Shown: piece after piece, positions 34,156 to 44,466 of the stretch | How the letters are laid out: every line of letters begins with the position of its first letter | How positions within the stretch are numbered: position 1 is the stretch's first letter | From: Diabrotica undecimpunctata | Taxonomy: Eukaryota; Arthropoda; Insecta; Coleoptera; Chrysomelidae | NCBI RefSeq assembly: GCF_040954645.1 | Contig: NC_092806.1 | Coordinates: 72,170,141 to 72,234,140 of the forward strand | Direction: 5' to 3' | Length of the DNA stretch: 64,000 nucleotides | Notes under the pieces: model-generated | What the model was told of the DNA's origin: nothing | The model's database searches: none | The model's input: only the letters and a program-made list of their open reading frames with translations | Made by a program: the position numbers and the translations under genes

Positions 34156-34206
<51 letters not shown>
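34136..34206. repeat. (TA)n array on the left of the PLE repeat
   Basis: About 70 bp of TA with one TAGATA interruption, directly abutting the palindromic Penelope-like terminal repeat at 34207. Confidence 0.95.
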
Positions 34207-34209
<3 letters not shown>

Positions 34210-34296
34210 AAAGTATTCAACTAGTGAATTCAGAGGTTTAATCGGTCATTCAGGTTGGCAAATAAAAAAAGAAGTCAACTACTTCATAAGTTTATC

Positions 34297-34340
34297 GAAG
34301 ACGTTTCGCTTTAAACTTCTAAAGCTTCATCAGTTCTCTA
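34297..34340 (-). ncRNA. Hammerhead ribozyme, arm 1 (minus strand)
   Basis: On the complement: CTGATGA (34333-34327), stem II GCTTTA/TAAAGC (6 bp, loop GAAGTT), GAAA, then C-G-T-C with predicted cleavage after the C at 34300. Core bases match the hammerhead consensus CUGANGA...GAAA...UH. Stem III would be minimal (A-U, C-G), as in hammerheads known from Penelope-like elements. Stem I starts with three pairs (GAA upstream with TTC downstream) before an internal loop. Confidence 0.8.
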
Positions 34341-34520
34341 AAATATAAAAGATGACATAGAGTTTATAAGAAATACAGATGTTTATAGTTTATAACTTAC
34401 AACTTACAGTTTACATAACAGATTACAGTAGATATATAATAATATCGATAAAATACTACATATTGAGTTGTAAGTTATGAACTATCTGTATTTCTTATAA
34501 ACTCTATGTCATCTTTTATA

Positions 34521-34576
34521 TTTAAGAGAACTGATGAAGCTTTAGAAGTATAAAGCGAAACGTCTTCGATAAACTT
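34521..34576 (+). ncRNA. Hammerhead ribozyme, arm 2 (plus strand)
   Basis: CTGATGA (34531-34537), stem II GCTTTA (34539-34544) with TAAAGC (34551-34556), loop GAAGTA, GAAA (34557-34560), then CGTC with predicted cleavage after 34564. It differs from arm 1 only in the stem II loop. The core is intact, so self-cleavage of a plus-strand transcript is plausible; a minimal stem III often needs dimerisation in known PLE hammerheads. Confidence 0.82.
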
Positions 34577-34683
34577 ATGAAGTAGTTGACTTCTTTTCCT
34601 ATTTGCCAACCTGAATGACCGATTAAACCTCTGAATTCACTAGTTAAATACTTTAGAAATATAAATTGACGGTCGTAGTCTTT

Positions 34684-34688
<5 letters not shown>

Positions 34689-34768
<80 letters not shown>

Positions 34769-34771
34769 ATA
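34689..34771. repeat. (TA)n array on the right of the PLE repeat
   Basis: About 80 bp of TA ending in TATGTATATGTATATA, the mirror of the array start seen at 32105-32125. Confidence 0.95.
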
Positions 34772-34963
34772 TAGTTTAAGCACTGCCTATTACCAAAAGA
34801 AAACAAAAAAGTGAAAATATTTCCGTGACGCCATTAACTAATTTTGGTATTTGTCGGTTTTTGTCTTTAGAGAAAAAATAATTCAGATTTCAGATCACTG
34901 CTTCAATTTCCTCCTCTGTCCTCCTGCTCCTTATTTTTTATCAGCCCAGAAATCAGACAGTGT

Positions 34964-35079
34964 TATCATCATCATCATCCAGCCCCATTTTCACATCCAT
35001 TGTTGGATATAGGCCTCCTCCAAACGTCTCCAGTTCTCTCTATCTCTAGCTGCTGCAATCCAGTTTGTTTCTATTCTCT
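34964..35079 (-). mobile_element. 116-bp LINE 3' end inserted in the PLE
   Basis: The complement reads the last codons of an RT-type LINE ('NWIAAARDRENWRRLEEAYIQ') followed by a (GATGAT)n tail. It is flanked by ATCAGACAGTGT (34952-34963) and ATCAGATAGTGT (35080-35091), a 12-bp target duplication with one mismatch. This is an extreme 5' truncation. Confidence 0.8.
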
Positions 35080-35091
35080 ATCAGATAGTGT

Positions 35092-35600
35092 ATTTCTCCC
35101 CAATTTCTATAAAAATTTCTCATTTCTCGCAAAATCAACTTAATAAGGTAAACACTCTTACAAAATTTCTGCTTAATAATTATCAAATTAATAAAAGCAT
35201 TTAAAACATCCAAACCCCATTCCATCAAAAAAAGAAACATTGCTGTCTGATCCAACCCAAAATCTTTCTACCTTTTATTAAAGGTGTTACTGACAAGATC
35301 AGTAGAACTCTTAACCCTCTAAACATCAAAACCATCTTTAATACTCACTCCAAGTTATCCAATCTCGTCAGATCCGTAAAAGATCAAATCCTCAATGAAG
35401 ACCGTGGTGTCTATTACATTGTTCCAGTTGCTTACGAACATACATAGGACAGACATCTATGTTACCAATCAGTAGGCAAAAGAGGCCTGCACCAAAAGAA
35501 CTTATAAAACAGTGCTGTCAAATTATCATCCCTTATTCCCTCTGTAGATTCCCTAAATAAACATATTAGGAGAACATTTTATTAAAGACAAGTGGAGCTT
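35092..35600 (+). pseudogene. Penelope-like element: RT thumb and GIY-YIG endonuclease fossil
   Basis: Plus-strand text: 'NTLTKFLLNNYQINKSI' (about 35150-35200), then 'FLPFIKGVTDKISRTLNPLNIKTIF' (approximate; about 35268-35343), then 'GVYYIVPV' (about 35407-35430), and after a frameshift 'YIGQTSM' (about 35444-35464). L-P-(Y/F)-(V/I)-KG-(V/L)-T is the conserved thumb sequence of Penelope RTs, and GVY...YIG-T is the core of their GIY-YIG nuclease. A 35-bp block around 'accaatcagta-g-aaaagagg' recurs at 35465 and 35650. Stops and frameshifts show it is dead. Confidence 0.75.
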
Positions 35601-35699
35601 GGCAATAAAAACTGATTGGAGTAGAAATTTATTAAAGAATCTTTGTAACCAATCAGTACGAAAAAGAGGCCTGCACCAGAATAAAAATGATTTTTTGTG

Positions 35700-36320
35700 A
35701 AAAAGCTTGTGGTGTGTCATGCAGCTGCCAAAAAGTTGGACTTTTTTGCAATTTAACTTGTAGTGGATGTTCTCGGAAGAAAATTGTTACAATAGTGCTC
35801 CAATAATTGTAGATCAAGCAGAGAAAGAGACTGATAGTAACGTCAGTACTAACTATGATTTTTGATTTTGTATTTGTCAATATTTATGAAGAAATTTGTG
35901 GATTTAATGTACAATTATTTTTTAATGTAAATGTTTTAGCAGTGCAATAAATTATTTAAAAATGCTAATGAATAATTTTTTACCATTTTTTGTTCTAATG
36001 TCCCGAATAAGGGGTATGTAGTTATTATTCATAAATAATAACACCTTAAATGCTGAGGTTAAATATTTAATATACTAGTTCTTGCTTCACATACCTCCGT
36101 AGATACGTTATGGTCTATTCTGTCTATGCGTCACTACTACTACTATTAAAACTATTATAGTATTAATCTCTTTTCCTTTTAAACAGGACATGCCGCCAGC
36201 GTCATGTGTAGCACAGACAGTTAAACAAATTTTTTCTTGGAGGTAAATGGCTAAAAACAAAATATTTTACATTAAAATAAACAGAACAAACGCATTTTAA
36301 AATTAATTGGTAATTTCTGC
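35700..36320. other. No gene seen
   Basis: AT-rich DNA between the PLE fossil and the piggyBac fossil, without recognisable features. Confidence 0.4.
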
Positions 36321-36329
36321 TTGTTGTAT

Positions 36330-37260
36330 TTTATTATGTGGCTTGTTAAAACAAGACAAGCAGTATCCAGGTTGCCCAGGGCAATCGGAAAAAAAGTTGT
36401 AATCTTACGATCTTTTTTAACTACTTCACGGTACCTTAAACCTGGAGATTTTAATACTTAACGACAGCCTCTACATGGCTTTCGTTGTTTCCTTCCAGGT
36501 CCTTGGGGTATGGTAAAAGTATGCACTTTTTTTTTGGAGTGGTTTTTCTTCAAATGATTTTAACAAATTATAAGCAAACTGATGTCTAAATTATGTAATG
36601 CTTAATTTTTTTTTCAGAGCACATATTGAATATAATTAAACTATTAACAACAGCTGTTCCAAGTATCATCTCAAATACTACTTTTATAAAACAAAAAATT
36701 TTTAAAAGAAAGAGATATTAAAATTAAAACCTATTTTATTTCGTACCAGTACTATTTCAAGCTTCGACGTTGCACTGTATGGTAGGATGACATCTGATCG
36801 TAATAGTCTACGCCTTTTTTGCAGAGTTGTAATCAATACATTTCTTTTTTACAATATCCTTTTTTTGCCTATTCTGGTTTTCTGTTAGAATCAACTTTTG
36901 ACTGAACTGGTTAAAAAAAAGATGGCTTATCTTTTCTGTTTACTCTCAGAGTCCCACAGTACATCATATTTCCTGCTAACAATCTTTTAACGAAAGGTAT
37001 TCCTGAATAAAAGTTATCAACAAATAATATTTTGCCAGCTTTATTTTTAAACACTATTTTAAAGTAATTAAAAAATATCTGCTTTAGAGATTACTGATTG
37101 TGTTAGGAATGTACGGACGAAAATGCAGTCTCCCTCTGAAAGGTACCATAGATTGGTATAGTTGGCACCGACTTTCTATCGTCCGTCGGCAAATTCAAAC
37201 AAAAATATTTATAACTTCCAGACCATCTTTTATCACCTTTAGGCCAGACAAATTATTACA
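36330..37260 (-). pseudogene. Fossil piggyBac-type transposase
   Basis: The complement shows, across frameshifts, 'SMVPFRGRLHFRPYIPN' (about 37115-37165; the family's catalytic first-D block, here with Q-S in place of D-E-S), 'GKILFVDNFYSGIPFVKRLLAG' (approximate; about 36975-37040; second catalytic D) and 'YCGTLRVNRKDKP' (about 36925-36963). A C-terminal cysteine cluster 'DCPGQPGYCLSCF' lies at about 36355-36395. Many stops. It is distinct from and older than the copy at 43125-45650. Confidence 0.75.
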
Positions 37261-38086
37261 TGCATTTAATATATTTTTTACCACCAAAAATGAGATGTTT
37301 TAACCAAATAAAGCTTCAAATATAATGTGCAGAATAATTTTGAATTACGTTCCGCTAATGAACTTGCTTTTTTGTCCTTAAAAGTAGAAAAAAGTTTCAA
37401 TTATATTGCTTAATATTTCGTCTAAATATAACCGTGTAACAATTTTAACTGTACTAATGCCCAAGTATCAATTTTCAAGTTTTAAACTAATTGATTTACG
37501 ATGAGTAATCCGGTTGTAAAAATGCCGGCGCGTGCATTATCTAAAGGACTGAACTTGCAAATTTTTAGTTTAGTTGTATCTTTGCAACTAGCTTGTTTAT
37601 AGATATGTGCAGAGTAGTTATAATAATTGTAGTATTTTTTTTTGTTTTTTTTTTAACTGTCTATTTGTGAAAAAAATGTTTAGACCATGGGAAAAATCAC
37701 CTACCGTTTTTCGTGCATGGGAGCAAGAGAACCCAAGTAGTAGTCAACAATCTTTTAAGTGTAAAGTATAGTTTCCACCAGAGGAACATGAAGGAACTTT
37801 TGTGTTTCTGTTGCTTGTTGCTTAAAAATGTTTCGCAAAGTTCCTCAAAGTTCCTAAGTGATTCTTCTTGTTTCGACAACAAATGTTGCATGTTTGCGAT
37901 TGTTGGTGGTTTCCAGTTTTAGCGGTAAACTTCAAAAGAAATACGGCAACAACAGGCAACATAAACATATTGTTGTCTGAGTGGAAACAGATACAGCAAC
38001 TTGTAGTGACTTGTTTTTGTCTAGTGCAGCTCGACGGCGAACGTGGAATAATTTATAGTCGGTCGGACGTGTGAAAAAATAGAAAA

Positions 38087-40212
38087 ATGCCGTTCATGTG
38101 GACAAATGAGTTAGTACTCGAATTAATCGAAAACTATAAGCTTTGTGAGTGTTTATGGAATACAAAGCACGCCCAGTATAAATGTAGAAATGCGAAACAC
38201 GATGCTTGGACAACATTGGCAGAAAAACAGGCTCAAATATAGAAGAAGTGAAAAGAAAAATGAAAAATGTTATTGCACAATTCTATAGAGAAAGAAAAAA
38301 ATATCGTACGTTAAAAAAGTCGGGAGCCGGCGCCGTATTTATTTCAAAATGGTTTGCTTATGAAGTCTTGTTGTTTCTTGCGGGCAGGAACAAAGTTAGA
38401 AAATGTACTGAAAAAGGAATAACTACAAGTGAGGTACGTATTTTTTTTGTTTTATTTGTAATTTTTATACAAAGTTAAAAATTATTTTGCCATGGAACCA
38501 TTCCTTCGGGTGACATAAAATATTGAGCAAATTCATCTCGAACTTGTTTAGCTTCCAACGTTGAATTACGTGCTTGTTTTTGCAGTGATGCAAACATATT
38601 GTTCTTTATTTCGTTTCTCCAAGAACCTGGGATCCTTTCGCCCGTATCTTTGTCTTCTGAATCAGAGGTGCCAGGAGGTGAGTATGACTTTCGGGAATGT
38701 AAACTGCTTCTCAGAAAATTATGGAGATATACACATGCAGCAACAACTAATTCCACTCTGTCGGGTTCAAGTAGCATGGGTTTTCTTAATACCCTGAACC
38801 TAGCAGACATGATTCCAAAAACGTTCTCAGAAATACGCCTAGCGCGTGACAAGCGGTAATTAAAAATTCGTTTTGAGGAACCTTTCTCTTGAGTGCCAGG
38901 GTAAGGTTTCAATAAGTTTGGTGATAGGGGAAAAGCGTCATCTCCTAGAAAAACAAACAGAACAGCTTTTGTTCTTCCTGGCAATGGTTCTAATTCAGGC
39001 AAATTGAGCGTGTTTTGATATAACATTTTTTTGAAATGAGTACTGTCAAACACTCCACCGTCGGATATACGACCTTGGCTGCCCACATTAAGATACATCA
39101 CCTCATAATTTGCGTTGGCCACAATAAATAACACCACACTGAAGAAGGACTTATAATTATAAAATTCACTGCCACTATGTTTTGGTGCTTGTATCATAAT
39201 GTGTTTGCCATCCATAACCCCGGCACATTTAGGAAAATTCCAAAGATTACCGAATTGATGTCCCGTAATAAGCCACTCCTCTATACTCTGAGGCATCTGA
39301 AAAATTAAAAACCGGTAAATTTGTTTAATCAAAACTTCTCTCGCTTTAAATATAATTTGTATTTCATATTAAAAGAGTAAGAAGTAAAAATATATTTTTA
39401 ATTTTCAGGGTGAAGATGATGGGTCAGACAGCAGTGCAACGGACAGCGGGGAAGTTGAATCGCAAGATTCCAATATAGCAGACGAGGCAGATGCAGTAAC
39501 TGATTCTTCTTTTATTGTTGGAGAGGCGAACAATGACGTCGACACTCTGAACAAAACTGTTGCTGCTATTACTGAAACACCTACACAGCCTAATGAAAAC
39601 AGAACCAGATCTCCAACGCCTTCCACAAGCAGCACTACAAAAAGTAAACAGGGACCTAGGCTCTTTAAAAGTCCAAAAACAATGAAGAAAAGACAAGCTG
39701 ATGTGAAAACTGACGAACGACAGGAAGAGGCATATGTATTGCTGAAGCAGCTACAAAATAAAAAGCCACGTAATCGGTTTCAAATTTTCGGCGAACTAGT
39801 TGCTTGTAAAATCGAAAATCTTCAAAATGAAAACGCTAAAAACACGGTAGAGCATTTGATCTCTAATATTTTGTATGACGCATCTATGGGTAAATACGAT
39901 CAGCCATTTCCATGTTATCAAAGTTGGCATACACCTTCGGCCAATAACAACACAGCAAGATATTATTCAGATAACCAGAACTATTACTCATCCAGTACCA
40001 ATGATTCTGTAACATCACCAGCCTCAACAACACACACACCTATGCCATCCACAAATAGCTCTTGTTATGAAACTAATTATCTTCCCCAAACAGAGACAAA
40101 CAATTCGACACTCTCAAAAGAAAAGCAGCCTTGTAGAAATCTTCAAGAATCATCTATATCTGATGCGATACGTCTGGCCATGTCAGATGCAGGACTTGAT
40201 GTAAATTACTGA
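38087..40212 (+). pseudogene. Harbinger MADF/Myb-like DNA-binding protein gene, two exons, one frameshift
   Basis: Exon 1 is 38087-38433, exon 2 is 39409-40212; donor GAG|GTACGT, acceptor TTTTCAG|GGT, phase 0. Exon 1 encodes a MADF-type domain ('WTNELVLELIENYKLCECLW' at about 38099-38158, later 'RERKKYRTLKKSGAGAVF'). The domain is broken near 38223-38227, where an A-run appears one base short. Exon 2 is acidic, then Ser/Thr/Asn-rich, with a C-terminal BESS-like helix region ('RFQIFGELVACKIENLQNENAKN', approximate, about 39775-39845). In this family the protein partners the transposase for nuclear import and TIR binding. Exon 2 lies inside the transposase intron. Confidence 0.82.
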
Positions 40213-40874
40213 TAAAATATTATTTGTTAAAAAGAATATCTCTTTAATTTTTTAATTAGATTTTTTAAATTTTTTATTTAGAATTTAAATAGAATATCTT
40301 GTTAATTTTTTTCTCACACTTCAAAAAATTGGTTTTTATTAAAATTTAATAAAATGTCTCCTACTAATTACATTATGTCATTTGATTGAAAAGCTGTATA
40401 TCTACCGAGGTATCTACTTACCTTAAGTTTATCCTTCAGAACTTCAGCGATTACTTTACATACTTCTGGTATAATTCTACTAATTGATGATACCGAAATT
40501 TTGAACAAGTACATCAAGGAATGGTAAGAATCGCCTGTTGCAAGGAATCGCAGTGTGAGCAGTAGTCGTTCCATTGGTGAAATGGCTTGTCTATAATTTG
40601 TATCTTCTTTCTGTATTTTGGGGGCAATTTGACATAATAACCATTCAAAATCGGTGCTGGACATTCGTAAAAAAATTTTGACACTACCATTATTTTTATT
40701 ATTTCCTATGTATACATCGTCTTTTTTTAATACATTGAGTAGATGCATGCCACCATATTCACTTCTATCACAGAGACTTGGTTTCACCCAACATTTGTGC
40801 TTTCTTTTTTTCTTTTTTGCCGACAACACTATATAGGCCGCCGCTGCTGCAGCTATTTCATCATCTTGATCCAT
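38475..40874 (-). CDS. PIF/Harbinger DDE transposase (HARBI1-like), two exons
   Basis: Exon 1 runs 40874-40422 from 'MDQDDEIAA'; exon 2 runs 39296-38475. Donor AAG|GTAAGT (intron starts 40421), acceptor TTTTTCAG|ATG, phase 0, giving about 424 residues, close to the usual size. Exon 1 has the Harbinger N-terminal region with 'RLLLTLRFLATGDSYHSL' (about 40520-40575). Exon 2 has the DDE_Tnp_4 nuclease core: 'GVMDGKHIMIQAP' (about 39185-39222), 'LGDDAFPL' (about 38925-38950) and 'RRISENVFGI' (about 38808-38838), plus 'NYRLSRAR' before it and a polar tail. No stop or frameshift is seen, so it may be functional. The MADF exon 2 sits in its intron, and its own exon 2 sits in the MADF intron. Confidence 0.9.
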
Positions 40875-41067
40875 GTTTACCAACCGCGGTGGAAACACTA
40901 AGTTGCTCTCTCTCAGTTATCAGAAACGACCGGAAACAAAAAGTTCTGTCAGTGGAAATAAAAAGTTTACATTTGTTGCTAATAAGTTCCTAAATTTACA
41001 AACAAGAAGAAACACAGGCAACAAAAATGTTGCTACATGTTGCTATTTGTTCCTCCGGTGGAAGCAA

Positions 41068-42241
41068 TTTTTAAGAGATACAAAAAACAATGACACTGAG
41101 ACTGTAACTGTAGAAAAGTGTCTAAGACTTCCAAAGAAAAGGATTGTTTTGAATGAACAATCTAAGAGAATTTGTATTAATGTTTACAAAAATCTTCAAC
41201 ATGATCCTGAAAATAGTTATTAGTATTATAAGAGAAACGGCCTTTCTAACAGGAATTCCGTATTCTACCATCCACGACATCGTGAAAAGTGGTGTTAAAA
41301 AAAAACAAGATCGGATGCTGGAAAACCTAAACAAGTAAATATCGTGAATGCTAAATATTTAAGAAATTTGGTTTACGAGGAATACAAATAAATGTAATAC
41401 CAACAATTGATATTATATTCACCAAGCTTGTTGCCATGGTAAGATGCTGCCCTAAAACCACTTTACGTAGACGGCTGAAAAAACTTGGGTTCAAATACAA
41501 AATCGTTGATAAACGGGTGGCTATTATGGAAAGTAAGAGGATAGTACACTCGCGTTTAGATTATTTAAAAAAAAATTCAAGAATATCGAGACCAACAGCG
41601 GACTATATATTATTTAGACGAGACATAGTATTACACGTATCATACCGCTAGTAAGGGTTCGACTGATGGTTCACTTGGGTGCCAGTACCTCCGAATAAAG
41701 GTTCTCGGATGATTATTATGCACTGTGGATCTGCAAATGGTTGGGTGCCAAATGGGTTAATGCTTTGCGAAAAAAAAAATAAAAAAATGTAGTGTAGATT
41801 ATTATCAGAATATGAATTCTACTATATTCGAAGAGTGGTTTAAAAATACACTACTTCCCAATATAACACAGGGCAGTGTGATAGTTATGGACAATGCTAG
41901 ATACCACGCAAGGCTTTATAAAAAAATTCCTAACAGTTCGTCTTCAAAACAGGAGCTTAAAGATTTCCTCTTAGAAAATGATTTGTATTTTGAAGACAAC
42001 TATAATAAGAAACCGTTACTTGAAGTGCTTCGTACTAAAACTTATAAGAAACAATATATACTGGACACAATATATATCAGAGATTACAAGTGGCGACTGG
42101 AAAAAAGCAGTAAACCGTGTAGTGAAAGTAGAAAATGAGTACAGAAGACTAGGACAATTATTTTCAAACAGTGGACAACTTATTAATAATCTGGTGGATA
42201 GTGACGATGATGAGAGCTCGCCTGCAGGAGAAATATTTTAA
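41068..42241 (+). pseudogene. Second Sailor-like transposase, internally deleted
   Basis: Blocks in order: helix-turn-helix region 'KRIVLNEQSKRICINVYKN' (about 41142-41198) and 'GIPYSTIHDIVKSG' (about 41251-41292); 'YYLDET' then a stop where W is expected (about 41607-41626); 'SRMIIMHCGSANGWVP' (about 41705-41752); 'VIVMDNARYHARLYKKIP' (about 41878-41931). The frame continues to 'LEVLRTKTYKK' and then jumps to the C-terminal 'GDWKKAVNRVVKVENEYRRL' (about 42094-42155), so the segment holding the catalytic E is missing. The left end abuts the Harbinger element, which may have landed in it. Confidence 0.75.
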
Positions 42242-42393
42242 ACAAGGTACCCTAACATGATGATTATTTCAGTTAAAACAACTCAGTTTTTCATTATAAA
42301 TTGCTAACTTTGTTTAAAACAATATTTTCTTAAATGTAAAATACTTTTCAACAGTTTCGTCTATGTACATCATCGTTAAACGCTAATATTTAA

Positions 42394-42538
42394 TTTCAGG
42401 CACTTATGGTATGTAGTATAATTTTAATATATCTACGTCATACGTTATTGGTATATAGTATATACCAATAACTATACATACAAAAGACGTATGACGTAGA
42501 TATCTTAAAATTGTATGACATATAACAAGTGCCTGAAA
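42394..42538. mobile_element. 145-bp hairpin MITE
   Basis: Left arm TTTCAGGCACTT... (from 42394) and right arm ...AAGTGCCTGAAA (to 42538) are inverted copies over about 52 bp, including 'ATCTACGTCATACG' in both arms; the centre holds a second small palindrome 'tattggtatata-gtatataccaata'. Non-coding. The family was not recognised. Confidence 0.8.
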
Positions 42539-42539
42539 C

Positions 42540-43120
42540 AAATGGGAAGCGTTAAAAAGCCCTATAGAAGATGTCGTTGTATCACCTAGTATTTTTTCCG
42601 ACAGGGTGGTAGAGTGATAATTTTTTTACGTTTCACTTTTAATCATTTAAAAAACAAAGAAATATAACGTTTAGCTTGTTTTTCCAAAATCAGATTTTCT
42701 GCTCTTTGACTATAACATACACATTACACATTGTTATTTTATGATTTAATACTTGTATCAAAAAATTTATGTCGCGATACGTCCCTGGACATCGGTTACT
42801 CGAATTTCATAACATACAAAGATTATCTGTTTGAATTTGCCGACGGCCGAAATATCGTTGGACTCGACTATACACAATGTTGCCAGGCTCCATTATTCTT
42901 TGAAAATTTTGAATCGGCTTCATAACTAAATTTTCTATTTTGTATAATCTATTGATTGTATCAGATTAGATCACCAATTATTTTTAAAATGAAGAAGTTT
43001 CAATTAAAGCAAAAAGCGATCTTGACTTAAAACTTCTGTAATAAATTTATTATAAAATATATCATCTTTAGACCAATATAAATTTAAATGCGGTACCTGA
43101 GTGAGACCCAATGCGGTTAT
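42540..43120. other. No gene seen
   Basis: AT-rich spacer between the hairpin MITE and the piggyBac-like element. A short open stretch at 42731-42925 has no recognised similarity. Confidence 0.35.
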
Positions 43121-43529
43121 TACCCTAGCCCTTAACTACTGACGTGGATGTTTCAGGACGTAGACTCTGACATTCGGTATGTCATATGGGTGCCTATTCT
43201 CCTTTGTTTTTAATATGAATTTATCTTATATCACTGTATTTGTTTTTTATATCAACTACGGAATGATTCTTCACATTGCTGTAGCATAATATTCTGCTAC
43301 AAGTAAAATAAACTTACTTTTTCAAGAATATTATGAATGCATGCATAATATTTAAAAAAAAAATGGTGGACGTTACTACAAAATCGTTTATAAACTAAAT
43401 TACAAGAAAAATTGATTACTTGTGACTAACAAATGGTAAAATAATGTTAAAAGAAACAGACTAATGATTTAAATTATGAGAAACTAAAATACAAAATTCT
43501 GACAATAACCAAAAATTACAATAAAATAA

Positions 43530-44377
43530 CTAGTCATTTTGCGCGCAAGGTCCGCAATTTTTCTTTGTACACTGTAAGTACACTAGTTTTCCACAAGAAA
43601 AGCACACATAAAAAGTCCTTCGCTTTAATGCACTTGGGCATAAGTAACACGCCTTCTTTTTCTCTAGCCTTTCTTCAAAATCTGCTTCTTTTTGGCGTTT
43701 TTGTCCTAGTATTCGTTCAATACCACATAATAATTCTCTCGGGATTCTGGGATTTTCGAGTCTTCTTTGTAGATGAGGTAAAACTAATTGTTTCGCCAAC
43801 TCCTTTGTGTAGTTTAGCCTTTCCATATTATCTTCTTGTAGTGATTGGTACACAACATGCGAATTAACAGCAGCTATATCAATGATGCGGTAAAAAATAG
43901 TAAGTGGGCATTGGCGAGAACGACGTTTTACAGAATATTTGGCACACTTGGTATCTAAAGTATCGACACCTCCTTTCGTACGATTATAATGAGCTATAAT
44001 TTCTGGTTTTCCAGTATTCTGATCCGTGCCTATTGAATGGTGCATCGAAGAAATAAGTAAAACAGCCCTCGATTTTTTTGGCACATGGGAAATTAGGGAT
44101 AAACTTTTCGTAAATCCGTAAGTAGTTGAATTTACTTGCCTACATCGGTGTGGCTGGAATTCCGGAGGGATTTCCCGTTTATTTTTCTTGAGGGTTCCCA
44201 CATACGTTAACTTCTTTACTTCTAACTGCTTTACTAATTCTATAGAACTAAACCAATTATCAGCTGTGATATTACGGTTAGTTCCATAATTAGGTTTAGC
44301 AAGCCGAAGAACAGATTGAGTTGGTTTATTCATCTTCTTTTCTTCCTCAGATAACCCAGTTCCGTCAGTGTCCTTGC

Positions 44378-44466
<89 letters not shown>

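Larger units (their letters stand above)
34207..34688. mobile_element. Penelope-like element terminal repeat, palindromic (two inverted pLTR copies)
   Basis: 34207-34405 and 34465-34656 are inverted copies of about 195 bp joined by a spacer of about 60 bp, with (TA)n arrays outside both ends. Each arm carries a hammerhead ribozyme core. Fossil coding sequence for a Penelope-type RT thumb and GIY-YIG endonuclease starts about 400 bp to the right (35080-35600). Hammerheads in pLTRs and inverted pLTR pieces at the 5' side are established for Penelope-like elements. An 81-bp end fragment of the same repeat occurs at 32315-32395. Confidence 0.82.
37771..41064. mobile_element. PIF/Harbinger transposon with two interlocked spliced genes
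   Basis: Ends are inverted: GTTTCCACCAGAGGAACA at 37771-37788 and the complement of GCTTCCACCGGAGGAACA at 41047-41064 (two mismatches in 18). Inside are a DDE transposase gene on the minus strand and a MADF-type DNA-binding gene on the plus strand, the two proteins PIF/Harbinger elements need. The right flank runs into a decayed Sailor-like transposase. TTTTAAG occurs just outside on the left (37753-37759) and TTTTTAAG on the right (41068-41075), but the usual 3-bp target duplication could not be fixed. Confidence 0.88.

Noticed and set aside
39405..39696. Minus-strand frames within the Harbinger transposase intron
   Set aside because: They are the complement of MADF exon 2, which has splice sites, domain content and family precedent on the plus strand.
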